Positions 22,325 through 31,264 of a stretch of 64,000 bases of DNA are shown here, in pieces. The position numbers and the translations under genes are program-made. Each line of letters begins with the position of its first letter. Within the stretch, counting starts at the first letter, position 1. The notes under the pieces are model-generated. The model was not told the origin of the DNA, ran no database searches, and saw only the letters and a program-made list of their open reading frames with translations. The DNA is from Streptomyces sp. TRM68367 (GTDB lineage Bacteria > Actinomycetota > Actinomycetes > Streptomycetales > Streptomycetaceae). The stretch is from contig NZ_JACTVI010000010.1 in NCBI RefSeq assembly GCF_014495685.1, positions 81,126 to 145,125 of the forward strand, in the 5' to 3' direction.

Positions 22325-23608
22325 TTACCCCACCTGGCAGGCCGCACCGCCGAGACTTCTGTGGTAAGTGGCCATGTTATGGACGAACTCCCTTCCAGCA
22401 GAGGTCAGTTCATCGGATTCGCGCAGGATCGACAAGGCCTCCCCGACTCCCTCCCAGTGGGCCTCGAAACGCTCCTCGGCACGCCGCCGCCAGGCCGGCG
22501 AAGAGGCGGGAGCGACCCTGGCCCGCCGCCACAGGTCCAGCAGCGCCAGATGCGCGTACGCCCCTTGCAGCACTCCGGGGACGGGGCGTGGATCGCGCCG
22601 CCACGCCACCGGGTGCAGGGTGCCGCCGCCGGGCCGGCACAGCGGGGCCATCTCGTCGAAAGCGGCCAGCTTGGTGTGCTGTGTCTCGTGCACCAGCAGC
22701 TCCGCCAGGTCCCGCGGGTCGGCGGGCAGCTGGGCCAGCACGGCGCCGGGGGCGGTCCGCAGCGTGGCACTGGTCGGTACGCCGATGTGTACCGGGGACG
22801 CCAGCGGCACGACGGCGCGCACCAGCGCCGTGGTCTCGGCGGCGCGGCCGGGATCGGCCACCGCCAGGAGGGCCTGAGCCGTACGCCACCGCGCGGCCCA
22901 GGCGGGGTGGCCGGAGTGCGTGCGCTCGGCCGCGGGCAGGGCCGCCGGGCCGATCCCGCCCGGCGGCACCCGGTGGGGATCCAGGTCGTCGAGGACGGCT
23001 CCCCCGCCGGACAGCGCCCGCAGTCCCGTCCAGGACAGGGAGCCGTGCGGTCGGTTTCGCGGGTCGGCCCCCTCAGGCATCGCACGGGCCAGCGCGACAC
23101 TGCCGCCCGCGTCGTCCGTGATCCGTACGGCCCTGGTGTCCCCGCTCAGCCGGATCCGGCGCGCGGGGCAGCGCAGCAGACCGAGGCCGGGCAGGGACAG
23201 GGTGTCCGACGGCAGCGTGCTCGTGATGTCGAACCGGCAGCCCGCGCGGACGGCGGCGGCGACGGCCACGCCGCCCAGCCGGGCGAGGTGCTCTTCGAAG
23301 AGCGGGCCGTCGGGCGCGGCAAGGGCCTCGGCCAGCCAGGCGCCCGTCATCGGGTAGTCGACGACGTCCCGGACCACGGCGGCGTCGGTGTGTTCCGCCC
23401 GCTCCAGCAGAGTCCAGTCCGCCTCGAAGCGGCGGCGCACCACGGACTGCAGGGCGGTGCGCCGCCGTTCGACCCGGACGAGCAGGGACTTGAGCAGCAG
23501 CAGCCTGCGGGTGTGGAGCGCGGCCCGCAGTGCCGTGGTGGCCGCGGGCAGTGGCCGGGTGCGGGCCAGTTCCGTGAACACCTCGGTGGAGACGGGTACG
23601 GCGGTCAC
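22325..23608 (-). CDS. HExxH-motif putative peptide-modification enzyme
   Basis: A 427-residue protein of the HExxH class that accompanies RiPP-like FxSxx cassettes; recent work treats this family as 2-oxoglutarate/iron peptide hydroxylases rather than proteases. The motif is HETQH at residues 307-311 in DLAELLVHETQHTKLAAFDEM. The N-terminal half is helical (RTRPLPAATTALRAALHTRRLLLL) and the C-terminal part contains the family-like region GVLQGAYAHLALLDLWRR. Its GTG overlaps the stop of the small peptide gene by four bases (GTGA, 23605-23608), so enzyme and peptide are probably translated together. No radical SAM gene is present in the cassette. The reaction and substrate residue are not known. 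Confidence 0.8.
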   Translation of the reverse strand: MTAVPVSTEVFTELARTRPLPAATTALRAALHTRRLLLLKSLLVRVERRRTALQSVVRRRFEADWTLLERAEHTDAAVVRDVVDYPMTGAWLAEALAAPDGPLFEEHLARLGGVAVAAAVRAGCRFDITSTLPSDTLSLPGLGLLRCPARRIRLSGDTRAVRITDDAGGSVALARAMPEGADPRNRPHGSLSWTGLRALSGGGAVLDDLDPHRVPPGGIGPAALPAAERTHSGHPAWAARWRTAQALLAVADPGRAAETTALVRAVVPLASPVHIGVPTSATLRTAPGAVLAQLPADPRDLAELLVHETQHTKLAAFDEMAPLCRPGGGTLHPVAWRRDPRPVPGVLQGAYAHLALLDLWRRARVAPASSPAWRRRAEERFEAHWEGVGEALSILRESDELTSAGREFVHNMATYHRSLGGAACQVG

Positions 23609-23880
23609 CTGCCGGAGCCCTGACCCCGTAAGGATCCTCCACGACCGGCCGAAAACGCATGCCTCGAGCGCCCTCCCTTCGAGTCGTCGGGCTCGGAGGG
23701 CCCGTACCAGACCTTCCGCAGCCCGTCGGCCTCCGCCAGTGTCCGCTCCACCGCCGCGATGAGTGCCGGGTCGTCCATGGCACGCAATGTCCGCAGGTCG
23801 ACGTCGGCGAGGTCGGGCAGGGGCGCAGTCCGTCCGGCGTGCTCGCCAGGCCCGGACCCCCAGTTCCGCTGCTCCGCCAC
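23605..23880 (-). CDS. Small peptide, candidate substrate/precursor of the HExxH enzyme
   Basis: A 91-residue product from GTG 23880, preceded by GGAGGAG at ideal spacing. Residues about 21-49 form a leader-like acidic amphipathic helix (LPDLADVDLRTLRAMDDPAL then VERTLAE), reminiscent of leaders of FxSxx-COOH peptides. The tail is Gly/Ser/Arg-rich and holds VWYGPSEPDD and HAFSAGRGG as possible modified cores. It does not end in FxSxx, so I do not call it FxsA. It lies 89 bp after the SAV_2336 gene and overlaps the HExxH gene by 4 nt. The precursor role is inferred from size, position and coupling only. Confidence 0.65.
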   Translation of the reverse strand: MAEQRNWGSGPGEHAGRTAPLPDLADVDLRTLRAMDDPALIAAVERTLAEADGLRKVWYGPSEPDDSKGGRSRHAFSAGRGGSLRGQGSGR

Positions 23881-23969
23881 CTCGGCTCCTCCCTGCCTAC
23901 GCCTGCCCCGCACAGCCGCAACGGCTGCCCAGTTCTTCCCGAGAGCCCGGAAACAGAAACCCGACCAGA

Positions 23970-26900
23970 TCAACTCAGGTCAACATCGACCAAGTCGGGC
24001 CAACTCTGCGCCCACGCGTACCAAGGCGGCGCCATCCGCCTCCACGCCTCCTCCGGCAGCCCGCTCCCGGCGGGCGGCGAAGCCGGTTCGGCGTCGAGTT
24101 CCGCCACCCGGCGCCGCGTCAGCTCGACGTCCTGCCAGTCCACCTCCCGCAGCGCACCGCCGAGCCGCTGCCACTGGTCCTGGGCTGCTCGGTAGCTCGC
24201 GCGGGCCGCGCTGGGCCGCCCCAGGAGAACGAACACCGCGCCGCACCCGTGCCGCGCCCGTGCCGCCGTCACCGACCCCGGCTCGTCACCGTACGCCTCC
24301 CGGGCCTCGCGCTCGGCGCTCTCGTAGGCCTGGAGCGCCTCGCCGAGCACCGGCGCGCCCGCCCGGTGCCACCCCTCCAGCCGTACCCGTCCCAGCTGCA
24401 GCCACGCCTCGGCCCGCACCCCGGCGTCCGCCGCCGCGCGCACCGCCTGGCCCAGCAGGTGCCGGCTCTCGAACAGGTCCGGCAGAAAGCCCACGTGCCG
24501 GAAGCGCTGCGCCAGCGCGCTGCCGACGAGCCCCTGCAGCCTGCCCCGCTGCGCGGACCGTGCGGGCAGGGCCTTCAGGGCTTCGCGCAGGACGTTCTCG
24601 GCCCGGTCGACCATCCGCGCGCCGTCCCGCCGTGAGGCGCGCCTGAGCAGGGACTCGCCCCAGGCGATGAGGAGGTCGCAGCGCCGGAGGCTGTCGGCCG
24701 GGGCGAGCATGGCGGCCGTCTCGTACGCCTCGTCGGCCTCCCGGGGCTCGCCCGTCGCGTCGTGGAAGGCCGCCCGGGCGGCGAGGCAGGGCAGTCTCAG
24801 GTCCGGATCGTCGCCCGCGGCCCGCTCCGCCCGCAGGAGCGCCTCGCGGGTCTCCGCCCCGTCCGCTCCGGCACCGCGCAGCGCCCGCGCCAGGTCCAGG
24901 AATGCCGGGCTGCGTATGGCGTCGGAGGTGTTGGAGGCGTCCAACAGCGCGCAGGCTTCCCGCAGTTCGGGAACCGACTCGCCCGGGCGGCCCAGGTCGA
25001 GCAGGAGCCGGCCGCGGCGCAGCAGCCGCGAGCGGTGGGCGGTGGCCCAGAGCTCCCCCGTCCGGTCCGCGTCACGGTGGGCCCTGTCCTGGCCGCCGTC
25101 GTCCTGGCCTCGGGCGCCGCCGTCCTGCCCGCTGCCGTGTCCGCCGTGCCGGGGGACCTCGCCCCCGGTGCCGCCGCCGTGCCGCTCGCCAGGCCGGGCA
25201 TCGCCCTCGATACCGCCCTGCCGTTCCCCGTAGGCCCCTGGCCCGTACGCCTCCCGGCCAGTGACGGCCGGCCAGGGCGGCGTGCCGGGGGCCAGGACGT
25301 CGAGCGCGGCCGTCAGCTGGTCCCGGTCACCGGTCAGCCGCCACACCTCGTGCCGGGCGGCGGCCAGTTCGAGCGCCGCCGCCGCCTGCTCGACGGTGTC
25401 GTCCGGTGCCGCGCGGTGGGCCGCGGCGAGTGCCTCGACGGCGGCCAGCAGCAGGTGCGCACGGCGGCCGCCGGCGCGGGCCGACGCAGTACCCGCCTCG
25501 GCGCGCAGCACCCGGCCGAGCACGAGGTGGGCCCGTACGCCGTCGTCCTCGGCCGGTGCTCGGCCGCGCACGGCGGCCTCGGCCTGTTGCCGCGCCCGGT
25601 GCAGCACCTCCGGATCGGCCAGGCTCTGCCACTGGCCGAGCAGCCGCTCCGCCTCCGCGAGGGGCTCGGGCGTCACGAGGTCGGGCAGGTAGAAGCGCAG
25701 GACCCGGGCGGGGATGCGGGCGAAGAGTTCGGTCTCGACACCGCCGGCGCCCTGCGGGCCGGTGTCGTCGGTGACCGGTCCGGGACCGGAGGCGGGGTCG
25801 TGGTCGGCGAGGCGGGCGGCGGCGAGCGCGGCGAAGTTGCGGGTGCTCTTGCCGAACCGGCGTTCGACATAGGCGGAGCAGTGCTTGAGGACCAGCCCGG
25901 CGGTGTCCTGGTCGAGGGAGCTGAGCAGCAGGTCCTGCACCCGGCCGGGGTAGGCGAAGCAGGGCTGCTCGTCCGTGCCGGGCAGTTGCCGCAGGAGGCC
26001 GCCGAGCAGCACCTCGGCCAGCTCCATGGGGCCGGTGTCCGGGAGCATGGCGCGCTGCACGAGCTGCATGACGGGCAGGGTCAGCGGGGCTGCCGCGAGG
26101 TACACGGCAAGGCGGAGCGCGCCGGGCGAGGCGGTCGCGCGGAAGGCTCGCAGCAGGTCGTCGTCGAGGCGCGGGGCCGCGGCGGCAGGCGCGGGGTTGA
26201 GGGGTGCGGCGCCGGGCACCGTCCAGGCGGCCCAGGCCCGCTCGCTGGTCGGGCCCGTCCCGGACAGCAGGCGTGCCCAGGTCTCGATTGCCTCCGGGGT
26301 CGGCTGGAGCACGGGCACGGGGCGGGCGCCGGTCGCCCGTCCGTCCCAGGGCTCCTCGTCGGGCAGGAAGCCGACGCGGCCGCCCAGTTCGGCCGGCCGC
26401 ACGAGCAGTCCGGGCTCGGCGGGCAGCGCCGTACGGCCCCACAGGCGGGGCGGCAGGGGCTGGACCACGGCCAGGGGCGAGGCGCGTGGCCAGTCGTGCA
26501 ACAGCCGCTGGGCGGCGCCGCTCTGCCACAGAGGCCCCACGCAGTCGCTGATCACGAAGGTGAGGCAGCGCCCCGACGGGTCGTGCAGTTCGTGGGGCGG
26601 GCGCCGCCGGGTGCGCCGGCCGGGCCCGGCGGTCGTGCCGACGACGGGGGCGCCCGACGCGTCGGCGTACAGGTGGTGGACCCGGACACTGGCGAACGCG
26701 CCCGACTGCTGGCAGGCCTGCCGCAGTTCCTCGACCATCTGGCCCCATACGGCCATGGCCGGGCCGGTGTCCATCAGCAGCTGGATGTCGCAGCGGTGGC
26801 GGCGGCCGGCGCCCGGAACGGGCAGGACGATCCCGCTCGCGGCGGCCCGCTCGGCGGTCGCCTCCTCGTCGATCCGGTCGTCCGGTGGCGCCGTGGCGGT

Positions 26901-27302
26901 GACCCGGTAGCGGCCCAGCATGCGCAGGGCCTTCTCCAGGCCAAGCAGGCCGGGCAGTGCGGTGGCGGCGGGGGCCCGCACCGGAAAGGCGGCGTTGCCG
27001 CCGTCGCTGTGCGGGTGACCGGTGCCGCCCGGAATGTGCAGGGGTACGGCGCCGGCGGGAGGGCCCGCGACCGGCTGCGGCGCGCTGTCCGTGCCCCGCT
27101 CGACCGGGGGCTTCGGCCGGGCGTCGGACGGCTGCCCGGGCGGCGCTGCCGGGGCGGGCCCGGGCCGGCCAGGGGCCTGGTGCGGCCGTGCCGGGCCAAT
27201 CCGCAGGGCGAGCCAGACCGCGTCCGCCAACTCCTCGGCGGTGAGGTCGAGGCCGGCCCGGCCCAGCCTGCGGACCAGTTCGTCCAGCTGCCTGCCTCGC
27301 AT
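23970..27302 (-). CDS. SAV_2336-type protein (vWA-like N-terminal module, TPR-like C-terminus)
   Basis: A large 1110-residue soluble protein. The N-terminal helix set (MRGRQLDELVRRLGRAGLDL) is the SAV_2336 start. A vWA-like fold follows at about 160-300, with CDIQLLMDTGPAMAVWGQMV (MIDAS-like Asp-x-Thr) and LTFVISDCVGPLW. A helical mid-domain (PLTLPVMQLVQRAMLPDTGP) comes next, then TPR-like helices to the end (LLLDLGRPGESVPELREACA, AWLQLGRVRLEGW). A Gly/Asp/Arg-rich insertion sits near 690-740. It takes the vWA place in a vWA-MoxR-VMAP system. It begins 7 bp after the MoxR gene. Its last residues, WPDLVDVDLS, resemble a segment of the small peptide encoded next. Confidence 0.85.
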   Translation of the reverse strand: MRGRQLDELVRRLGRAGLDLTAEELADAVWLALRIGPARPHQAPGRPGPAPAAPPGQPSDARPKPPVERGTDSAPQPVAGPPAGAVPLHIPGGTGHPHSDGGNAAFPVRAPAATALPGLLGLEKALRMLGRYRVTATAPPDDRIDEEATAERAAASGIVLPVPGAGRRHRCDIQLLMDTGPAMAVWGQMVEELRQACQQSGAFASVRVHHLYADASGAPVVGTTAGPGRRTRRRPPHELHDPSGRCLTFVISDCVGPLWQSGAAQRLLHDWPRASPLAVVQPLPPRLWGRTALPAEPGLLVRPAELGGRVGFLPDEEPWDGRATGARPVPVLQPTPEAIETWARLLSGTGPTSERAWAAWTVPGAAPLNPAPAAAAPRLDDDLLRAFRATASPGALRLAVYLAAAPLTLPVMQLVQRAMLPDTGPMELAEVLLGGLLRQLPGTDEQPCFAYPGRVQDLLLSSLDQDTAGLVLKHCSAYVERRFGKSTRNFAALAAARLADHDPASGPGPVTDDTGPQGAGGVETELFARIPARVLRFYLPDLVTPEPLAEAERLLGQWQSLADPEVLHRARQQAEAAVRGRAPAEDDGVRAHLVLGRVLRAEAGTASARAGGRRAHLLLAAVEALAAAHRAAPDDTVEQAAAALELAAARHEVWRLTGDRDQLTAALDVLAPGTPPWPAVTGREAYGPGAYGERQGGIEGDARPGERHGGGTGGEVPRHGGHGSGQDGGARGQDDGGQDRAHRDADRTGELWATAHRSRLLRRGRLLLDLGRPGESVPELREACALLDASNTSDAIRSPAFLDLARALRGAGADGAETREALLRAERAAGDDPDLRLPCLAARAAFHDATGEPREADEAYETAAMLAPADSLRRCDLLIAWGESLLRRASRRDGARMVDRAENVLREALKALPARSAQRGRLQGLVGSALAQRFRHVGFLPDLFESRHLLGQAVRAAADAGVRAEAWLQLGRVRLEGWHRAGAPVLGEALQAYESAEREAREAYGDEPGSVTAARARHGCGAVFVLLGRPSAARASYRAAQDQWQRLGGALREVDWQDVELTRRRVAELDAEPASPPAGSGLPEEAWRRMAPPWYAWAQSWPDLVDVDLS

Positions 27303-27309
27303 CCGGTCC

Positions 27310-28320
27310 TCACCTCGGCCGGTCGAGCGGCTGCATGAGCATGTCCGCGATCCGCTCCCGGGTGAGGCGTTCCGCGTGGGGGGCGTGCTGGGTGAGGAAG
27401 AGCGCGTTGAGGAGCTGGTCGGCGGCGACGACCTCGCCCGGTTCCCGGTCGAGGAACCGGGCGATCAGATCGCGGCCCGCTTCGACCCCCTCAGCGCCGA
27501 GGTGCGCCTCGGCCATGGCGGTGAGCTGGTCCTCGCCGGGCGGTTCCAGTTCCAGCTGAATACAGCGCCTGAGGAGGGGAGCGGGGAAGTCGCGTTCGCC
27601 GTTGGACGTCAGGACGATCACAGGGAAGCTGGTGCAGGCGACGCGTCCGCCGTGCACGGCGACCCGCCCTCCGTCGTGGGTGAGCACCTCGACGACGGGC
27701 TCGCGGTCGGCGACGCGCTCCAGCTCCGGGATGCCGAACTCGCCTTCCTCCAGGGTGTTCAGCAGGTCGTTGGGCAGATCCAGGTCGCTCTTGTCGAGTT
27801 CGTCGATCAGCAGGACGCGGGGTGTCCGTGCGGGCAGCAGCGCGGTGCCGAGCGGCCCCAGCCGGACGTACGCCCCGATGCCGGCCGCGGCGCCCGGCTC
27901 GGCACCCTGGGCCCGCTCCAGCTGGACGTCCTGGAGGCGGCCGATGGCGTCGTAGCGGTACAGGCCGTCCTGCAGCGTGGTCCGGCTGACGATCGGCCAG
28001 CGCAGCACCCGGCCGAGACCCAGCTCGTGGGCGACCGCGTAAGCGAGGGTGGACTTCCCGGTGCCCGGGTTGCCGGTGACGAGGAGCGGGCGGCGCAGGT
28101 AGAGAGCGGCGTTGACGGCGTCGACCTCGGCGGGCCGGGGCGCGTAGTTCTCCACGAGGCGGCGCCGGACACCGAGCCGGCGGGCGCTGCTGGGATCCTC
28201 CGGCCCGATCTCCGGGCGATCCTGTGCCGCCGCGAAGTCCCGCCAGGGCGGCGGCGCGGGTAACCGCCGGACACCGTCGTGCGGCTGACCCACTCCGCGG
28301 TAGATCCGCCAGTCGTTCAC
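27310..28320 (-). CDS. MoxR-family AAA+ ATPase
   Basis: A 336-residue AAA+ ATPase of the MoxR class, which usually works with a vWA protein as a chaperone-like remodeller. Walker A is GNPGTGKST at 83-91, Walker B RVLLIDELDKSDLDLPNDLL, sensor-1 FPVIVLTSNGERDFP, and an arginine-finger region PAPLLRRCIQLEL. The N-terminal extension (1-60) is typical of the version coupled to VMAP systems. GTG 28320 follows GGGAGGAG. It is in line with the SAV_2336 gene (7-bp gap) and 156 bp after the VMAP gene, so probably in the same operon. Confidence 0.9.
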   Translation of the reverse strand: MNDWRIYRGVGQPHDGVRRLPAPPPWRDFAAAQDRPEIGPEDPSSARRLGVRRRLVENYAPRPAEVDAVNAALYLRRPLLVTGNPGTGKSTLAYAVAHELGLGRVLRWPIVSRTTLQDGLYRYDAIGRLQDVQLERAQGAEPGAAAGIGAYVRLGPLGTALLPARTPRVLLIDELDKSDLDLPNDLLNTLEEGEFGIPELERVADREPVVEVLTHDGGRVAVHGGRVACTSFPVIVLTSNGERDFPAPLLRRCIQLELEPPGEDQLTAMAEAHLGAEGVEAGRDLIARFLDREPGEVVAADQLLNALFLTQHAPHAERLTRERIADMLMQPLDRPR

Positions 28321-28476
28321 CTTGGGCTCCTCCCGGCTCTGGTGATCATGCAGCGGGCCCGGGCCGTTCGACGTACGACGTTACCTCCCGGCAGCCGGGC
28401 CTGCCGAGTTTCAAGGGCGCCCGGCATCGCTTCCGGCCGACGAACGCCCGTCCTGGGAAGAAGGGTTGACAAGGCA

Positions 28477-30546
28477 TCAGGTGTCCGGTCCGGCCGGGAG
28501 GGGTGGCTGAATGGTCTCGGTCCCACGGGGCGGCCGGTCCGGCGGATCGCACATGACGGCGATCCGGCCCGTGAGGCCCTCGGCCCGGGCGGTCTCGGAG
28601 TCCCAGAGGCGCAGGCGCAGTTGGCGCACATGGTGATGCAGCTCCTCGGCGCGGTTCGCGAGCCCCAGCAAAGCAGTGGCCTGGCGGTGGAACGCGGAGC
28701 ACTCCTCGTGATCGTGGCAGTCCCGGCGCCACAGCACCAAGGGGTGCCCGGCGGTGAGGGCGGCGGCCATCCCCTCCAGTCCCGCACCGCTGCCGACGGG
28801 GCCGCAGAAGACGGGTACGCATCCGTCGTCCGCCGCCGACAGCCGGCCCAGGACGGCGTACTTGCCCTCTCTGAGCGCGCCGGGCGGGTGGCCGTGCGCG
28901 GTCGCCTCGCCGCGCAGAGGTATGCCGGGCAGCGGACCGCGGGCGACGCCCTTCCAGCGCCGGCGCCATTCGGGGCTGGGCGGCCGGGAGTTGCGCCGCC
29001 GGTCGCGGATGAGGACGGGGCGGCGCAGCCCGAGCGGAAGGGCCTGTTCGTCGAGTTCGTCGTCCTCGGTGCCGTCGGAGGTGAGCTGCCATTCGTCGAG
29101 CGGCTCGTCGAACAGCGCGCGCGGCAGGAAGGCCTCGACCGTGGCCAGGTGTACGCCGTGGTCGCCCAGGCGCAGGGCCTCGGCCAGCGGCTCCTTCAGG
29201 CACTGGCGCAGTTCGTGGCGGCGCACGCCGAGGTCGTTGCTGTAGACCGGGGTCACGTCCCGGCCGTCGTAGAGGAGCCGGACGCTCAGCGGGTAGCGCT
29301 CGCCGTAGACGGGCTCGCCTATGTCGACGAGGACGTCGGCGCCGGCCCGGGGCGACACCTCTCGCGCCTGGACCGGCGGTGCGGGCCGTGGCGGAGACGT
29401 CGCGGTCAGGCCGTCCAGGAGGGCGTCGATGTCCTCGCGGATCGCCGGGTGGGCGTAGAGGGTGGCCTGCTCGCCGATCCACCGGGCGAGGGTGCGCAGC
29501 CGCTCCCGGTCCACGTCTGCGGGGTGGTCCCGGGCGGTCTGCCGGGCCACCTTCGCCGCGTACAGCAGGACCGCGTCGAGGTCGAGTTCGGGTCTGCCGC
29601 CCCGCTCGCCGAGGCCGCGCAGTCCGTGCAGGAGTCCCGCGCCCTCACGCCAGGTGCGCGGGTCGTGCACGATCGGCGAGCGGTAGTCCTCCTGGACCAC
29701 CCGGGACTTGACCTGGTGGACCAGGTCGATGACCTCGCCGGGTCCGTCCGGCGGCGGAAGGTGGGCGAAGTGGCCGTAGAGGTGGACGCGCAGTGCGGGG
29801 GCGAGCCCGGTCGCTCCGGGGGCGCGCATCCGCGCCTGGGTGCGGGTCCAGGCCGGTTCCGTGCCGGGCGCGGTGAAGCGCGCGAGGTGGTGCAGGTCGT
29901 GCTCGCGCATGACGGTGTGCAGGATGCCGCCGCCGCGCAGGTCGTACAGCTCGTGCAGCGCGGTGATCGGGGCGGCGGCGCCCTCGTGCCGGCCGACCCC
30001 CTTGTTCATGGCGATGACGGCGCCGTACCGCAGGTCGACCACGGGGCCGCCCGAGACGCCCTCGACCGGCAGGCTGCCGGTGAGCAGCAGCGCCCTGGCG
30101 TCCAGGGCCCGGGCCTCGCCGACGCCGTGCCGCATGCCGAGGGTGCCGGTTGTCCGGGACCAGCCGTGCAGGCTGATGGGGGCGGGGATGGACGGCGCCC
30201 GGTCGCTGAGCCAGACGCACCGCGCGTCCTCGGCGCCGTGCACCCGGACCAGCGCGATGTCCGGGAAGTTCCAGCGGCCGCCGGCCTCGTCAGCCGTGTC
30301 GGGCCGGGGCTTGGCGAGCACGACGTCGCCGGTGGTGGTGCCGCCCTGCCAGGTGACGCCCACGGCTCCCTCCGTCCGCCACACCGCCGCACCCCCCTTT
30401 CCCACTACATGGGCGCAGGTCAGCAACCAGCCCGGGGCGATGAAGAAACCCGATCCCCAGTACTCGTCACGGTCCGGTGCATACCCGTGACCCGGTGCCA
30501 CGATGCGCGCCAGCGAGGGGCGCACCATTTCTTCCAGGGCGCTCAT
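28477..30546 (-). CDS. VMAP protein with trypsin-like protease domain
   Basis: A 689-residue vWA-MoxR-associated protein. The N-terminal chymotrypsin-fold protease has an intact triad: His46 in LLTCAHVV, Asp96 in FPDIALVRV and Ser165 in GVSGGPVV. A helical middle region follows (about 270-420), then the VMAP C-terminal domain, recognisable by YPLSVRLLYDGRDVTPVYSN, LPRALFDEPLDEWQL and HPLVLWRRDCHDHEEC. In the family the protease is thought to be the effector released on activation by the vWA/MoxR pair. ATG 30546 overlaps the Trypco1 stop (ATGA), so the two are coupled. No signal peptide, so it acts in the cytosol. Confidence 0.88.
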   Translation of the reverse strand: MSALEEMVRPSLARIVAPGHGYAPDRDEYWGSGFFIAPGWLLTCAHVVGKGGAAVWRTEGAVGVTWQGGTTTGDVVLAKPRPDTADEAGGRWNFPDIALVRVHGAEDARCVWLSDRAPSIPAPISLHGWSRTTGTLGMRHGVGEARALDARALLLTGSLPVEGVSGGPVVDLRYGAVIAMNKGVGRHEGAAAPITALHELYDLRGGGILHTVMREHDLHHLARFTAPGTEPAWTRTQARMRAPGATGLAPALRVHLYGHFAHLPPPDGPGEVIDLVHQVKSRVVQEDYRSPIVHDPRTWREGAGLLHGLRGLGERGGRPELDLDAVLLYAAKVARQTARDHPADVDRERLRTLARWIGEQATLYAHPAIREDIDALLDGLTATSPPRPAPPVQAREVSPRAGADVLVDIGEPVYGERYPLSVRLLYDGRDVTPVYSNDLGVRRHELRQCLKEPLAEALRLGDHGVHLATVEAFLPRALFDEPLDEWQLTSDGTEDDELDEQALPLGLRRPVLIRDRRRNSRPPSPEWRRRWKGVARGPLPGIPLRGEATAHGHPPGALREGKYAVLGRLSAADDGCVPVFCGPVGSGAGLEGMAAALTAGHPLVLWRRDCHDHEECSAFHRQATALLGLANRAEELHHHVRQLRLRLWDSETARAEGLTGRIAVMCDPPDRPPRGTETIQPPLPAGPDT

Positions 30547-30953
30547 ACGGCGCCGGAAGCCGACGGTCCGGCAGGGGCGGTACGGCCCGCTTCCGGATCC
30601 GGCTCCGGCCCGTCGCCCTCCCGGGCGGGCTCGGTCCAGGTCAGGGACACCGACAGAGAAGCCTGTCCGCCGGCCCCCGCGATGGCGCTCACGATCCGGC
30701 CCGCCTGCGCCGACAGTTCGATGCCGAAGCTGACGGCGACCTCGACCTGCGCCGTGGTGTCCAGACCGGCGCGCAGGGAGCGCACGACACCACCGACCGT
30801 GTCGGCGAGACCGCCCGCCATACCGATGACGCGATCCCCCACCCCGGTGTCCCGGTAGCCGTCCCCTTCCAGCGCGGCCTCGTCTGCCCCGCCGATTCTG
30901 GCCCATACGACGGTTCCGTCGTCGAGCCGTATCCGTTCGATCCCTCCGCTCAC
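30543..30953 (-). CDS. CU044_2847-family (trypsin-co-occurring domain 1) protein
   Basis: A 136-residue protein of the small family that always sits beside trypsin-VMAP genes. The core is IERIRLDDGTVVWARIGG ... VGGVVRSLRAGLDTTAQVEVAVSFGIELSAQAGRIVSAIAGAGGQASLSVSLTW. The strand-rich VEVSFGIEL pattern is typical of Trypco1. The tail is Glu/Pro/Ala-rich and disordered. It is the first gene of the operon and overlaps the protease gene by 4 nt. A role as inhibitor or activation partner of the protease is the usual guess; the sequence alone does not show which. Confidence 0.85.
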   Translation of the reverse strand: MSGGIERIRLDDGTVVWARIGGADEAALEGDGYRDTGVGDRVIGMAGGLADTVGGVVRSLRAGLDTTAQVEVAVSFGIELSAQAGRIVSAIAGAGGQASLSVSLTWTEPAREGDGPEPDPEAGRTAPAGPSASGAV

Positions 30954-31084
30954 AGTGCCCCCGCTCGATCGCCCTCGGCTCCCCGCCTGACAGGGAACAC
31001 CCCCTGTCGCAATGGGAGAAGAAGGCTAACTCCGGATGAAGCCCAGTGCGAGGGGCACCAATCCGGCCACGCCCGCCGTGCGAC

Positions 31085-31264
31085 CTATTCGTCGTCCTCG
31101 TCGTCCAGTCGCGCCAGCCAGGTGGCCAGCCGCTCCACCGGCACCTCGAAGTCCGGGTTGAGGTCCACGAACGTCCGCAGTTGCTCGGCCAGCCACTCGA
31201 AGGTGATCTCCTCCTCGCCGCGCCGCTTCTCCAGTTCCTCGATGCCGCGGTCGGTGAAGTACAT
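31085..31264 (-). CDS. DUF6104-type small conserved protein
   Basis: A 59-residue acidic protein (MYFTDRGIEELEKRRGEEE ... FEWLAEQLRTFVDLNPDFE ... DDEDDE). The sequence is very highly conserved across Streptomyces as I recall it. ATG 31264 follows GGAGAG at 7 nt. Function unknown. It lies 131 bp upstream of the Trypco1 gene on the same strand; its broad conservation suggests it is not part of the conflict cassette. Confidence 0.8.
   Translation of the reverse strand: MYFTDRGIEELEKRRGEEEITFEWLAEQLRTFVDLNPDFEVPVERLATWLARLDDEDDE

Noticed and set aside
19298..23623. A 1441-codon plus-strand frame covering the TPR and HExxH region
   Set aside because: It runs antisense to three genes with clear domains and has the usual shadow composition. 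It is long only because of GC bias.
23605..23880. Naming the small peptide FxsA
   Set aside because: The C-terminus is GSGR, not FxSxx, and no radical SAM (FxsB) gene is near; only a general precursor-like call is justified.
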